Position numbers and translations under genes: made by a program
From: Sphingobium yanoikuyae
GTDB taxonomy: Bacteria; Pseudomonadota; Alphaproteobacteria; Sphingomonadales; Sphingomonadaceae
Length of the DNA stretch: 64,000 nucleotides
Assembly (NCBI RefSeq): GCF_034424525.1
Contig: NZ_CP139979.1
Span: 4,735,501 to 4,799,500, forward strand
Direction: 5' to 3'
Notes under the pieces: generated by a model
Told to the model about the DNA's origin: nothing
What the model saw: only the letters and a program-made list of their open reading frames with translations
Databases searched by the model: none
In this document: positions 51,185 to 64,000 of the stretch, in pieces
How positions within the stretch are numbered: position 1 is the first letter of the stretch
Layout: every line of letters begins with the position of its first letter

Positions 51185-52594
51185 TCAGGCGGGGATCGCG
51201 TCGCGCTGATCGAGGGCGCGGCGGATTTCGGCATGGGCGGCTTCGTCGAGCGGGAAGCGCCAGATGATGAGGGTGGCGATGATGTGGGCCAGGGCCGGGC
51301 CGAGGGCGAAGACGGTCTTCAATCCTTCGAGCGCGGTGGGATCGTTGTGCGGGCCGGCGGCAAAGCCGAGCCAGGCGATGAGCGGCAGGGCGATGCCGAT
51401 GCCGATCGCCGGGCCGAGCTTGGCCGAGAGGGCAAAGACCGAGAAGAAGAGGCCGGTGCGGTCATGGCCGGTGCGCAGCCGGTGGGCGTCGGCCACATCG
51501 GCGACCATGGCGCGCAGCATCAGGTTGCCCGAGCCCTGGGTCAGCCCCTGGGCGATGGTGAGGGCGAGCAGCAGCGGCAGGCCGCCGGGGAAGACGAAGA
51601 GCAGGCCGATATTGATCGCCGCCTGGGCGATTTCGCCGCTGATCGCGGCCTGGCGCTTGCCGATGCGGGTGCCGATGCGCAGCCAGATTGGTGCGGCGGC
51701 GACGCCGAAGATGAACTGGAGCAGATAGAGGCCGCTCGCCCAGGCGGGCAGGCCCATATACCAGACCGCGAAGAAGACGATCAGGCTGGCGCGGATCGAC
51801 TGGCCGGCGGTGACCACCGCGTCGGAGGCGAGGACGCGCAGCAGCAGCCGGTCGGAGAAGATGACGCTGGTGGCGCGCCAGAAGCTCTGGCGGACCGGCG
51901 GGGTGGCGGGCACCGGCGGTTCGGGCACGGAAAAGAGGGTGAGGACGAGGCTGGGGATCAGGGTGGCGATGATGAAGCCGCCGACCAATTGCAGCTTAAG
52001 CGTGCCATTGCCCGGTTCGACCTGGTCGAGGATGGTCGGCAGCACCAGCACGGCGAGCAGGCCGATGGCGCGCAGCAGCGCCTGATAGCTGACGACGCGG
52101 GTGCGGCCATGATAATGGCGTGACAGCTCGCCGGCCCAGGCGGAGGCCGGGATCTCGATCATCGACCAGCCGAGATAGAAGAAGAAGAGGGCGGCGCCGA
52201 GATAGGCGGGCGTCACCAGCGCGGCGGGCGGGAAGAAGAGCAGGGCGGAGGACAGGCCGAACAGCAGGCCGCCGGCTGCGATCCACGGGCGGCGCCGGCC
52301 GAAGCGGCTGCGGGTGCGGTCGCTGAGTGCGCCAACCAGCGGATCGGCGCTGACATCCCAGATGCGGCCCAGCAGGAAGATGAAGCCGATGGTCGCGAGC
52401 GAGAGGCCGAACTGGGTGGCGTAGAGCTGGGGCACGAACAGGGCGAGCGGCAGGCCGGCGCCGGCGATCGGCACCGCGATCGAGGCGAAGCCGGTGAGGC
52501 GCAGGCGCGAGGGCTCGCCCTCCCCGACGCGGGCGGGTTCCGGCCGGGTGATGCTCCGGTCATCCAGATAGTCTGCGTAGGGAAGGGTAGCCAC
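51185..52594 (-). CDS. MFS transporter of the GPH (MelB-like) type
   Basis: The 469-residue permease has twelve predicted membrane helices. The loop between helices 2 and 3 carries DPLVGALSDRTRSRFGRRRP, the MelB/GPH and MFS signature. The start is probably the GTG at 52594 (VATLPYADYL), which has GGAGG seven bases upstream and begins 22 bases after the TonB receptor stop; upstream residues would overlap the receptor gene. Its place between a TonB receptor and sulfatase-type genes suggests import of sulfated organic compounds or of their desulfated products across the inner membrane. Confidence 0.85.
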   Translation of the reverse strand: MATLPYADYLDDRSITRPEPARVGEGEPSRLRLTGFASIAVPIAGAGLPLALFVPQLYATQFGLSLATIGFIFLLGRIWDVSADPLVGALSDRTRSRFGRRRPWIAAGGLLFGLSSALLFFPPAALVTPAYLGAALFFFYLGWSMIEIPASAWAGELSRHYHGRTRVVSYQALLRAIGLLAVLVLPTILDQVEPGNGTLKLQLVGGFIIATLIPSLVLTLFSVPEPPVPATPPVRQSFWRATSVIFSDRLLLRVLASDAVVTAGQSIRASLIVFFAVWYMGLPAWASGLYLLQFIFGVAAAPIWLRIGTRIGKRQAAISGEIAQAAINIGLLFVFPGGLPLLLALTIAQGLTQGSGNLMLRAMVADVADAHRLRTGHDRTGLFFSVFALSAKLGPAIGIGIALPLIAWLGFAAGPHNDPTALEGLKTVFALGPALAHIIATLIIWRFPLDEAAHAEIRRALDQRDAIPA

Positions 52595-52616
52595 GATCTT
52601 GCCTCCGTATTGGGGG

Positions 52617-55052
52617 TCAGAATTTGCTGCGCAGGGTGACGCCGATGGTGCGGGGATCGCCGACGGTGGCGGTGACGAGGCCGGTGTTCGCGACCGAGAG
52701 CGTGTCGACATAATCCTTGTCGAACAGGTTCTTGGCCCAGAGCGACAGGTCGATCAGGCCATCGTCCAGCCGCACGCCGATGCGCGCATTGGCGACGCCG
52801 TAGCTGGGCACCAGCGAGTAGCGGCTGTCCGACACGGCGGTGTAGTATGAGGAGCGCCAGCTATAGTCGGCGCGGCCATAGAATTGCGCGTCGCCCCATT
52901 TGGTGGTGCCGAGCGGAATGGCGAAGTCGCCGCCCGCGCTCCACGACCATTCGGGGACGCCCGACAGCGGCTTGCCGCTCAGGTCGGTCACGGCCGAGCC
53001 GCCGGTGGTCGGGTTCAGTGCCTCGACCGGGGTGGGGCCGTTCTTGAAGTCGACATAATAGGCGTCGGTATAAGCGAGCGAGGCGTTGAGGTTGACATAG
53101 CGGCTGAGCGCCAGCGCACCGTCCAGTTCGAAGCCGCGCGCGCGCGCCTCGGGAATGTTGGTGATATAATTGCGGGTGCTGTTGGTGCCGACAATCTGTT
53201 CGGTGATCGCGGTCTGATAGTCGAAGATATTGGTCCAGAAGGCGGCGGCGTTGAGCGTTGCCTTGCCGCCCCAGAACTGGCTCTTCACGCCGGCTTCGTA
53301 ATTGTCGACCTTCTCGCCGCCGACATCGGGGCTGACCCCGGCCGGGATGTTGGTGAGGTTGAGGCCGCCCGACTTGTTGCCGCGCGAATAGGTGGCATAG
53401 ATCAGCATATCCGGCGTCACCTTGTAGGACAGGGTGGCCAGGCCCGAGAGGCTGTTGTCGGTGAAGCCGGTCGAGTAGCTGGTGACGGGGTTGAGGCTGT
53501 TGCGCAGCGCGATCGCGGCGGTGCGCTGGGCCGCGGTCAGGCTGGAAAGATCATTCCCCTCCGCCCACCACTGGCTGTAGCTGCCCTGCTTCTTTTCATG
53601 CGTGTAGCGCAGGCCGAGCGTCAGCGAGAGGCTGTCGGGGATGATGGCGTAGCTGGCCTGGCCGAACAGCGCGGCGCTCTTGGTTTCCGGATTGGAGCTG
53701 GAGCGGGCGACGAAGCCGTTGACCGCCGCATTGCTGACCACCGGATCGGCATTGGGGAAGAGCCAGAGCGGCGCGTCTACGCCATAGCCGGCGGCGCCCG
53801 AGCCGTTGATGATCTGCCAGAAATAATAGGCGCCCAGCACATAGGAGAGGCGGGTGTCGCCATTGGAGGCGACGCGAAATTCCTGGCTGAACTGGCGCTG
53901 GTTATTTTCCTGGTGGTTGAGCGTGTTGACCGAGAGCGAGGTGGCGTCGCTGTCGTTGCGGGGATACCAGTTCCAGGCGCGATAGGCGGTGATGGAGCTG
54001 AGCGTGACCGGGCCGACATCCCAGTCGGCCTTGCCCGAAATGCCCCACTGATTCATGTTCGCCTGGAACTGGCCGTCGACATCGACCTTGCGGGCGAAGG
54101 GATCGGTGGCGAGCGGCGTGTAGCCGGCGCGGGCGGCGCGGATCGCGAAATTGTTCGCGATCGTGTTGCCGTCATCATAGGTGGTGAAGACGGTGCTGGG
54201 CAGGCGGACGCAGCAGTTGAGCGTCTGCTTGGCATAGTCACCGATCAGGCGCAGGCTGAAGCCCTCACCCTGGGTCAGCAGCAGCTGGCCGCGCGCGGTG
54301 AAATTGTCGTAATCGTGAATTTTCTTGCCGTTATGGACATTGGTCAGGAAGCCATCGCGATGGGTGTCGGCAATGCTGACGCGCACCGCTGCCCAGTCGG
54401 TGAGGCCTCCGGTGACCGAGCCGCGCACCTGATGGAAACCATAGTCGCCCAGCGTCGCTTCCACCTGGCCGCCGAAATCGAAGCTCGGCTGGCGGGTGGT
54501 GATGTTGATGGCGCCGGCGGTGGTGTTCTTGCCGAACAGCGTGCCCTGTGGCCCGCGCAGCACCTCGATCCGTTCGAGATCGACCAGATCGAACTGGCTG
54601 GCGCCGACCCGGCCATAATAGACATCGTCGATATAGACGCCGACGCCATTTTCGAGGCCGTCATTGGTCAGCGCGACGTTGGAGCCGAGGCCGCGAATAT
54701 TGATGTTGGTGTTGCGGGGGTTGAAGCTGAACAGCTGGAGGCTGGGCGCGACCTGCTGCACGGCGGCGAGCGTATAGTCGCCGCGCTGTTCGACCAGATC
54801 GCCGCCGACGACCGAGAGGGCGACCGGCACGTCCTGCGCCTTTTCGGCGCGGCGGCGGGCGGTGACCAGGATGGGGGCGCCATAATCGCCTTCATCGACG
54901 GCGGCTTCGGGCGCGGGGGCAGGCGCCGCGGCGGCGGGTTCGTCGGCGGCATGAGCGGCGCCCGGCAACAGGCCGATAGCGACGCCGGCGAGCAGCAGGC
55001 GACGGAGGGACAGGCCGTGCCGGGGTCGGCTGGGCGCGAAGACTTGGGACAT
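52617..55052 (-). CDS. TonB-dependent outer-membrane receptor
   Basis: The 811-residue protein has a signal peptide ending AHAADE near residue 37. A TonB-box-like segment follows (YGAPILVTARRR, about 57-68). The plug domain (NTNINIRGLGS … EVLRGPQGTLFGKNTTAGAI, about 70-190) and a 22-strand barrel come next, with a terminal Phe (LRSKF). It should import a ligand across the outer membrane with energy from TonB-ExbBD. The operon with permease, dioxygenase and arylsulfatase suggests a sulfate ester or sulfonate-like ligand rather than a siderophore. A short leader peptide gene ends eight bases before its start and overlaps its ribosome site. Confidence 0.93.
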   Translation of the reverse strand: MSQVFAPSRPRHGLSLRRLLLAGVAIGLLPGAAHAADEPAAAAPAPAPEAAVDEGDYGAPILVTARRRAEKAQDVPVALSVVGGDLVEQRGDYTLAAVQQVAPSLQLFSFNPRNTNINIRGLGSNVALTNDGLENGVGVYIDDVYYGRVGASQFDLVDLERIEVLRGPQGTLFGKNTTAGAINITTRQPSFDFGGQVEATLGDYGFHQVRGSVTGGLTDWAAVRVSIADTHRDGFLTNVHNGKKIHDYDNFTARGQLLLTQGEGFSLRLIGDYAKQTLNCCVRLPSTVFTTYDDGNTIANNFAIRAARAGYTPLATDPFARKVDVDGQFQANMNQWGISGKADWDVGPVTLSSITAYRAWNWYPRNDSDATSLSVNTLNHQENNQRQFSQEFRVASNGDTRLSYVLGAYYFWQIINGSGAAGYGVDAPLWLFPNADPVVSNAAVNGFVARSSSNPETKSAALFGQASYAIIPDSLSLTLGLRYTHEKKQGSYSQWWAEGNDLSSLTAAQRTAAIALRNSLNPVTSYSTGFTDNSLSGLATLSYKVTPDMLIYATYSRGNKSGGLNLTNIPAGVSPDVGGEKVDNYEAGVKSQFWGGKATLNAAAFWTNIFDYQTAITEQIVGTNSTRNYITNIPEARARGFELDGALALSRYVNLNASLAYTDAYYVDFKNGPTPVEALNPTTGGSAVTDLSGKPLSGVPEWSWSAGGDFAIPLGTTKWGDAQFYGRADYSWRSSYYTAVSDSRYSLVPSYGVANARIGVRLDDGLIDLSLWAKNLFDKDYVDTLSVANTGLVTATVGDPRTIGVTLRSKF

Positions 55053-55060
55053 GAAGAGGC

Positions 55061-55219
55061 TTACTCCCTGAATTTCTTGTCTGTTCTGCTTGTGGGCTGC
55101 GGACGCAGGGCATCGTCGCGCACGGCATTCAGGCCGTAGAGCGCGGCGGCCGCCTGGAGCAGCGACACGGAATAGGCTGGGTGCGGCGACGCGCGTCGGC
55201 CGCGAGCTTCCACGGGCAT
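55061..55219 (-). CDS. Short leader peptide gene directly upstream of the TonB receptor
   Basis: This 52-residue frame starts at an ATG with AGGGGG eight bases upstream and reads MPVEARGRRASPHPAYSVSL … LQAAAALYGLNAVRDDALRP … KKFRE. Its last codons (AGG GAG TAA) include the ribosome-binding site AGGGAG of the TonB receptor, whose ATG is eight bases further on. This is a translational-coupling layout. The peptide has an amphipathic Ala/Leu stretch and no transmembrane segment. Function unknown; it could be a regulatory leader or a small functional protein. The remaining gap 55220-55506 presumably carries the operon promoter; I see only a TCCCC/GGGGA hairpin near 55345-55365. Confidence 0.55.
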   Translation of the reverse strand: MPVEARGRRASPHPAYSVSLLQAAAALYGLNAVRDDALRPQPTSRTDKKFRE

Positions 55220-55506
55220 GCGATCCCCCTTTCCCGCACGACGCATCGGCGGAGGACGGGCGGATGGAGGCGCGCTGAGAAGCAGCGCGCTGCGTGGCGG
55301 GCGTCAGGCCCTAGATTTCAGATGGATGGCACATCGTTTCATTCCCCATTCTGTTGGGGGGAACACGAAGCTGGCGTCGTCGCCCGAGCATCGTGCGCTT
55401 TAGCTGTTGGTGACGCGGAGCAAGCTGCATCCCGATCAAAAGCCGCGGGTCCGATGCCGATGTCGTCATCCGGGCGGGGACCAGTCCGCTCCGTTTCAGG
55501 CAATCT

Positions 55507-56358
55507 CTACTTATAAGATAGAGTGTCTGGCTCAACCAAGTTTTGCTTGGCCGTGCCCAAATTGCGCTGTGCCGGTCCATCCGCCCGTTCGAGCATGGCG
55601 TCGCGCCGGGCGAGGGTGATGAGGCGCAGGCCCGATTCGGCGGCGCGATCGAGCGCGAGGCTGGTGGGGGCGGAGAGGGTGACGAGCAGCGGGCAGGCGG
55701 CGAGCGCGGCCTTTTCCACCAGTTCATAGGAGCAGCGCGAGGAGAGGAGGGCGAAGCCGCCATCCCAGCCAAGGCCGGCGCGGGCCATGGCGCCGATCAG
55801 CTTGTCGAAGGCGTTGTGGCGGCCGACATCCTCGCGCGCGAGGCGCAGCGTGCCGTCGGGCGCGGCGAGGGCGGCGGCATGGAGCGCGCCGGTGCGCTGA
55901 TTGCCCGGCTGGCGCGCGTCGAGCGCATCGAGGGCGCGGAACAGGGCATCGTCGCTGGCCTGGGTGACGGCGGTGACGCGCGGCAGCGGGCGCAGCGCCT
56001 GTTCCAGATTCTCTATGCCGCACAGGCCACAGGAGGATTCGGCGACGCGGTGGCGGACGCGCGCGAGGATGCGGTCATGGCAATCGGCGATCAGGCGGAT
56101 GCGCAGCAACAGGCCCTGGGGCGCTTCGTGAATGTCGATGTCGATGATGTCGGCGGCACTATCGATCAGCCGTTCGGACAAGGCGAAGCCGGTGGCGAGA
56201 TCGTCGAGATCGGCCGGGGTCGCCATCAGCACGGCATAGCCGATGCCATTATATTCGAGCGCGACCGGGCATTCGACCGCGACCGCGCGGGTGACGGACG
56301 CGCGGCCGCCGTCCGGGGTGATCCGGGTGAAGCGGACGGGCCGGTCGGCGTCGCTCAT
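55507..56358 (-). CDS. fdhD: Formate dehydrogenase accessory sulfurtransferase
   Basis: FdhD passes sulfur from IscS/NifS to the bis-MGD cofactor of formate dehydrogenase-type enzymes. The 283-residue protein has the CxxC motif ESSCGLCG with Cys110 and Cys113 that carries the persulfide. The GDP/cofactor-binding core EDVGRHNAFDKLIGA lies near residue 175-189. Its ATG overlaps the stop of the upstream molybdoenzyme gene by four bases, so enzyme and maturation factor are made together. Confidence 0.95.
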   Translation of the reverse strand: MSDADRPVRFTRITPDGGRASVTRAVAVECPVALEYNGIGYAVLMATPADLDDLATGFALSERLIDSAADIIDIDIHEAPQGLLLRIRLIADCHDRILARVRHRVAESSCGLCGIENLEQALRPLPRVTAVTQASDDALFRALDALDARQPGNQRTGALHAAALAAPDGTLRLAREDVGRHNAFDKLIGAMARAGLGWDGGFALLSSRCSYELVEKAALAACPLLVTLSAPTSLALDRAAESGLRLITLARRDAMLERADGPAQRNLGTAKQNLVEPDTLSYK

Positions 56359-58622
56359 CGGGCCGCGCGCACCATGACGGGAATCGACTTGTAGGCGGGG
56401 GTGCCGCTGGCCGGATCATAATCGTCGAGCGGGACGAGATTGTTCGCCTCGGGATAATAAGCCGCGAGCGATCCGCGCGCGATGGCGTGCATGACGATGG
56501 TGAAGCCGCGCAGTTCGCGCCCGGCCGGCGTCGTCACGTCCACCTTGTCGCCATGGGCGAGGCCCATCTCCGCCAGATCGATCTCGTTCGCGAAGATTAT
56601 GTCGCGCCGGCCATGGATGCCGCGATAGCGATCATCATAGCTGTAGATGGTCGTATTATACTGGTCATGGCTGCGGATGGTGGTGAGCAGCAGCGGCAGC
56701 GCGCCCTCGTCCGGCGCGGCCGGGTGGGTGATGAACTGCGCCTTGCCGCTGGGCGTGTTCCAGATCCGTTCGCTGGGGCCGATGGTCAGGCGGAAACCGC
56801 CCGGTTCGCGCACCCGGATGTTGAAGTCGCGGAAGTCGGGATAGACCGCCTCGATCCCGTCGCGGATGCGGTCATAATCGGCGACCATGCCGTCCCAGTC
56901 GGTGCGGCTGGCGGGCATGGCGGCCTTGGCCAGACCCGCAACGATCGCCGGTTCGGAGCGGACATGGGGCGAGGGGGGCTTCAGCTTGCCGCGCGAGGCG
57001 TGGACCATCGACATGCTGTCCTCCACCGTCACCCATTGCGGGCCGGCGGCCTGCAGATCCAGTTCGGTGCGGCCAAGGCAGGGCAGGACCAATGTCTCGC
57101 GCGCGGTCAGCAGGCAGGTGCGGTTGAACTTGGTGAGGATGTTGACCGACAGGTCGAGCCGTCGCACGGCGGCGAAGCAGGCGTCGGGATCGGGCATGGC
57201 GACGGCGAGATTGCCGCCGAGCGAAATCAGCGCTTTCGATTCGCCGGCATGCATGGCGGCGAGCGCCTCGACCGCATTATGGCCATGTTTGCGCGGCGAC
57301 TGGATGGAAAAGGCGGTGTCGAGCCGTTGCAGCATCGCCTCGGTCGGCAGTTCGGTGATGCCGACGGTGCGGTCGCCCTGCACATTGCTGTGGCCGCGCA
57401 GCGGGCATATGCCGGCACCCGGCTTGCCGAAATTGCCGCGCAGCAGCAGCAGGTTGGCCAGCGCCTGCACATTCTGCGTGCCGTGGCGATGCTGGGTGAT
57501 GCCCATGCCATAGCAGATGATGACCCGATCGGCCCTGGCATAGACATGGGCCAAGCTCTCGATCGCTTCGCGGGTGAGGCCGGACAGGCGCTCGATCCAC
57601 GGCCATTGGGCCGCCTCGATATCGGCGCGCAGGGCGTCGAAGCCTTCGGTGTGCTGGGCAATGAAGGCGTGGTCGAGCGTGCCGGGCTGCCGTGCCTCGA
57701 TCGCCAGCAGCGCCTTCATCATGCCCTTGAGCATCGCCATGTCGCCGCCGATCCGCACCTGATGATAGGCGGACGCGAGCGGGGTGGCGCCAGGCGAGAG
57801 CATTTCGGTGGGATGCTGGGGCGACTTGAAGCGTTCCAGCCCGCGTTCGCGCATCGGGTTGGCGACGATGATCGGCACGCCGCGCTTGGAGGCAGCGGCT
57901 AGCGTGCTCAGCATGCGGGGATGGTTGGTGCCCGGATTATGGCCGATGCAGAAGATCGCGTCGGCATGGTCGAAATCCTCCAGCGTCACCGTGCCCTTGC
58001 CGATGCCGATCGACTTGGGGAGGCCGGTGCTGGTCGCCTCATGACACATGTTCGAGCAGTCGGGGAAATTGTTGGTGCCGAACTCGCGGGCGAACAGCTG
58101 GTAGAGGAAGGCGGATTCGTTCGAGGCGCGGCCCGAGCAGTAGAATTCGGCCTGGTCGGCATGGTCGAGCGCCTGGAGCGCGGCGCCGGCGCGGGCAAAG
58201 GCCTCGTCCCAGCTGATCGGCACGAAATGGTCGGTCGCCGCATCATAGCGCAGCGGTTCGGTCAGGCGTCCGGTATCTTCGAGCTTGTGGTCGGTCCAGT
58301 CCCACAATTCGCTGACGCTGTGGCGGGCGAAGAAATCGGGATCGACGCGCTTGACCGTCGCTTCCCAGGTGACCGCCTTGGCGCCATTCTCGCAGAATTC
58401 GAACGAAGAAGTGTGCTTGGGGTCGGGCCAGGCGCAACCGGGGCAATCGAAGCCGTCGGGCTGGTTCATCTGGAGCAGGGCGCGGGTGTCGGGGCTGGCG
58501 CGCATCTGTTCGGCGACCGTCTTTGCCACCGCGCGCAGCGCGCCCCAGCCACCGGCCGGGCCGTCATAGCTGGAGACGCCTTCCACCGTGTCGGGGATCA
58601 GGTCTTCGGCGGCTTTGTCCAT
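56355..58622 (-). CDS. FdhF/YdeP-family molybdopterin oxidoreductase
   Basis: The 755-residue protein belongs to the bis-MGD enzyme superfamily but to the YdeP/FdhF branch that keeps only CPGCAWPD (Cys60, Cys63) near the N terminus and lacks a full N-terminal 4Fe-4S ligand set. Cofactor-binding segments include FYCSGRASNESAFLYQLFAR near 177-196, CSNMCHE, IGHNPGTNHPRML, and PLRGHSNVQGDRTVGI. The molybdenum ligand appears to be Cys in SNMCHEATS. The donor is unknown; E. coli YdeP is linked to acid resistance. Coupling to fdhD shows that it needs cofactor sulfuration. The start at 58622 gives the conserved N terminus. Confidence 0.88.
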   Translation of the reverse strand: MDKAAEDLIPDTVEGVSSYDGPAGGWGALRAVAKTVAEQMRASPDTRALLQMNQPDGFDCPGCAWPDPKHTSSFEFCENGAKAVTWEATVKRVDPDFFARHSVSELWDWTDHKLEDTGRLTEPLRYDAATDHFVPISWDEAFARAGAALQALDHADQAEFYCSGRASNESAFLYQLFAREFGTNNFPDCSNMCHEATSTGLPKSIGIGKGTVTLEDFDHADAIFCIGHNPGTNHPRMLSTLAAASKRGVPIIVANPMRERGLERFKSPQHPTEMLSPGATPLASAYHQVRIGGDMAMLKGMMKALLAIEARQPGTLDHAFIAQHTEGFDALRADIEAAQWPWIERLSGLTREAIESLAHVYARADRVIICYGMGITQHRHGTQNVQALANLLLLRGNFGKPGAGICPLRGHSNVQGDRTVGITELPTEAMLQRLDTAFSIQSPRKHGHNAVEALAAMHAGESKALISLGGNLAVAMPDPDACFAAVRRLDLSVNILTKFNRTCLLTARETLVLPCLGRTELDLQAAGPQWVTVEDSMSMVHASRGKLKPPSPHVRSEPAIVAGLAKAAMPASRTDWDGMVADYDRIRDGIEAVYPDFRDFNIRVREPGGFRLTIGPSERIWNTPSGKAQFITHPAAPDEGALPLLLTTIRSHDQYNTTIYSYDDRYRGIHGRRDIIFANEIDLAEMGLAHGDKVDVTTPAGRELRGFTIVMHAIARGSLAAYYPEANNLVPLDDYDPASGTPAYKSIPVMVRAAR

Positions 58623-58758
58623 GGTCGTTTGTCCCACATCATCGCGGTGCCCCGCGTGGGATATAGGAAAATTCGGCTGGAGAACCAAGGCCGGGCAGGC
58701 AGGATGGGGCGTGCCCGCAGGGGGCTGTCATCATCATCTGCAGCTATCGGGAAAGTGA

Positions 58759-58845
58759 TGGTGCGGTCGAGAAGACTCGAACTTCCACGGCCTTTCGGCC
58801 ACAACGACCTCAACGTTGCGCGTCTACCAATTCCGCCACGACCGC
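58759..58845 (-). tRNA. tRNA-Leu (anticodon GAG)
   Basis: The 87-base gene has acceptor stem GCGGTCG/CGACCGC, D arm GGCGGAATTGGTAGACGC, anticodon loop TTGAGGT (anticodon GAG) on stem CAACG/CGTTG, a long variable arm TGGCCGAAAGGCCGT typical of class II tRNAs, T arm GTTCGAGTC, discriminator A and an encoded CCA. Confidence 0.97.
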
Positions 58846-58985
58846 ACATCAACAGGGAAACCGGCGGGGCCGGTGCCTTGGTAGGAGGCGGCCCTTAGCA
58901 AAGGCTTTTGGGTCATGCAACCAGTGATCGGCATCAACGTTATCTTTGTTTGGCAGAAAGTCGGTTGCGAAAGGGGGCTGGCCCC

Positions 58986-59501
58986 ATGTCGTTGCATTTC
59001 TGGGTGGGATCGGGCGGCGCGCTGGTGGCCGCCGCCGTGATGGGGCTGGGCCTGGGCGCCTATGTCACCAGCCCGCAAAAGCCGGTGCGGCCTGCGCTGG
59101 AGGCGGAACTGGATAGCGGCGACATGGCGACGGCGCAGACTCTGCCGGAGGCCGAGCGCGGACCGGCGTTCGTGACCTGCACCGGATGCGGGCCGACGCT
59201 GGAGGAACGGCGGATGCAGGCCGACATGGCGGGGCTGGATGCCGATGGCATGATCGGCGAATCGCGCGATCCGGCGGTGCGCGACTATCTGGCGGAAGAG
59301 GAACAGCCGGTCGAATCGGCGGCGCTGGGGTATCCGCCGCTGCCGCAGCCGACGGTGCGGGTGGATCGCCTGCCGCCGCGGATCGAGCGATTCGCGGCGG
59401 GCGAGGCTCAACCGGGACCGGCGCTGAGGCCGGTCGCGGCGACGACGGCGTCGCCCCCGCCGGTCCCCGCAGAACCGGCAGAGGCGGGCTTGCCGCAGTA
59501 A
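58986..59501 (+). CDS. Small membrane-anchored protein with a CxxC motif
   Basis: The 171-residue protein has an N-terminal membrane segment (about 5-27) with a short cytoplasmic start. The acidic, Pro-rich outside part contains Cys65 and Cys68 in FVTCTGCGPTLEERRMQADM. The C-terminal 60 residues are low-complexity (Pro, Ala, Glu). The single CxxC could bind metal or be redox active. I do not recognise the family. The start at 58986 gives an intact membrane helix. The stop abuts the gltB stop on the other strand. Confidence 0.65.
   Translation: MSLHFWVGSGGALVAAAVMGLGLGAYVTSPQKPVRPALEAELDSGDMATAQTLPEAERGPAFVTCTGCGPTLEERRMQADMAGLDADGMIGESRDPAVRDYLAEEEQPVESAALGYPPLPQPTVRVDRLPPRIERFAAGEAQPGPALRPVAATTASPPPVPAEPAEAGLPQ

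Positions 59502-64000
<4,499 letters not shown>

Noticed and set aside
52884..55139. 751-codon plus-strand frame opposite the TonB receptor
   Set aside because: The receptor reading is certain, and the antisense product has no recognisable fold.

Overview
The window is chromosomal DNA of an alphaproteobacterium, most likely a sphingomonad (Sphingobium or a close relative). The base composition is high-GC throughout. The gene content fits: sphingomonad-type SerC/SerA, separate HisZ next to PurA, extensin-like lipoprotein, carotenoid genes crtY-crtI-crtB, an RpoN gene next to LptB, and TonB-dependent uptake of sulfate esters. The genus is inferred from protein flavour and gene order, not from a marker gene. 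There is no prophage, IS element, integron or CRISPR array that I can see. Most of the window is ordinary core genome with densely packed, often overlapping genes.

Layout. 1-4281: a late-cobalamin operon (cobT fragment, ribazole phosphatase, cobS, threonine-phosphate decarboxylase, cbiB/cobD, cobU). 4310-7570: dapD with a HAD phosphatase, a LOG-family protein and an extensin-like lipoprotein, all on the minus strand. 7731-14475: serine synthesis (serC, serA), hisZ, a secreted alpha/beta hydrolase, purA and a small helix-turn-helix-like protein. 14513-20631: GH43 enzyme, FMN reductase, two DAACS dicarboxylate/amino-acid symporters around a bestrophin, and pdxH. 20768-26616: dnaJ-type chaperone, YihY membrane protein, fabI, aroC, and an SLC13 permease behind a structured 260-bp leader. 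26832-31629: phzF-like, serine hydrolase, a small Cys-containing membrane protein, recQ and a DUF442 phosphatase. 31817-33107: an RcnR-like repressor and a His-rich CDF exporter (dmeR-dmeF type) whose second gene carries an apparent frameshift. 33108-34081: a small accessory patch with phased short repeats and an orphan TPR gene. 34184-38473: carotenoid genes. 38854-40552: amtB-glnK behind a clear sigma-54 promoter. 40709-44694: DUF924, tldD, zinc-finger protein, tRNA-Val and a winged-helix regulator. 44915-48322: D-amino-acid transaminase, rpoN and lptB. 48475-55219: a sulfate-ester utilisation operon (leader peptide, TonB receptor, MFS permease, TauD/AtsK dioxygenase, arylsulfatase). 55507-58622: fdhD and an FdhF/YdeP-type molybdoenzyme. 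58759-64000: tRNA-Leu, a small membrane protein and most of gltB.

How the parts connect. RpoN, its predicted target promoter at glnK-amtB, and gltB together form much of a nitrogen-assimilation set. The sulfatase, dioxygenase, permease and outer-membrane receptor form a sulfur-scavenging unit that lies directly upstream of lptB-rpoN, where lptC-lptA is commonly found. Several intergenic regions carry dispersed, palindromic repeat families. One of these repeats supplies the only plausible start codon of crtB. The most interesting loose ends are the structured leader before the SLC13 gene, the leader peptide before the TonB receptor, the RcnR-type operator overlapping the dmeR start with a broken dmeF beside it, and the orphan TPR gene in a patch unlike its surroundings.
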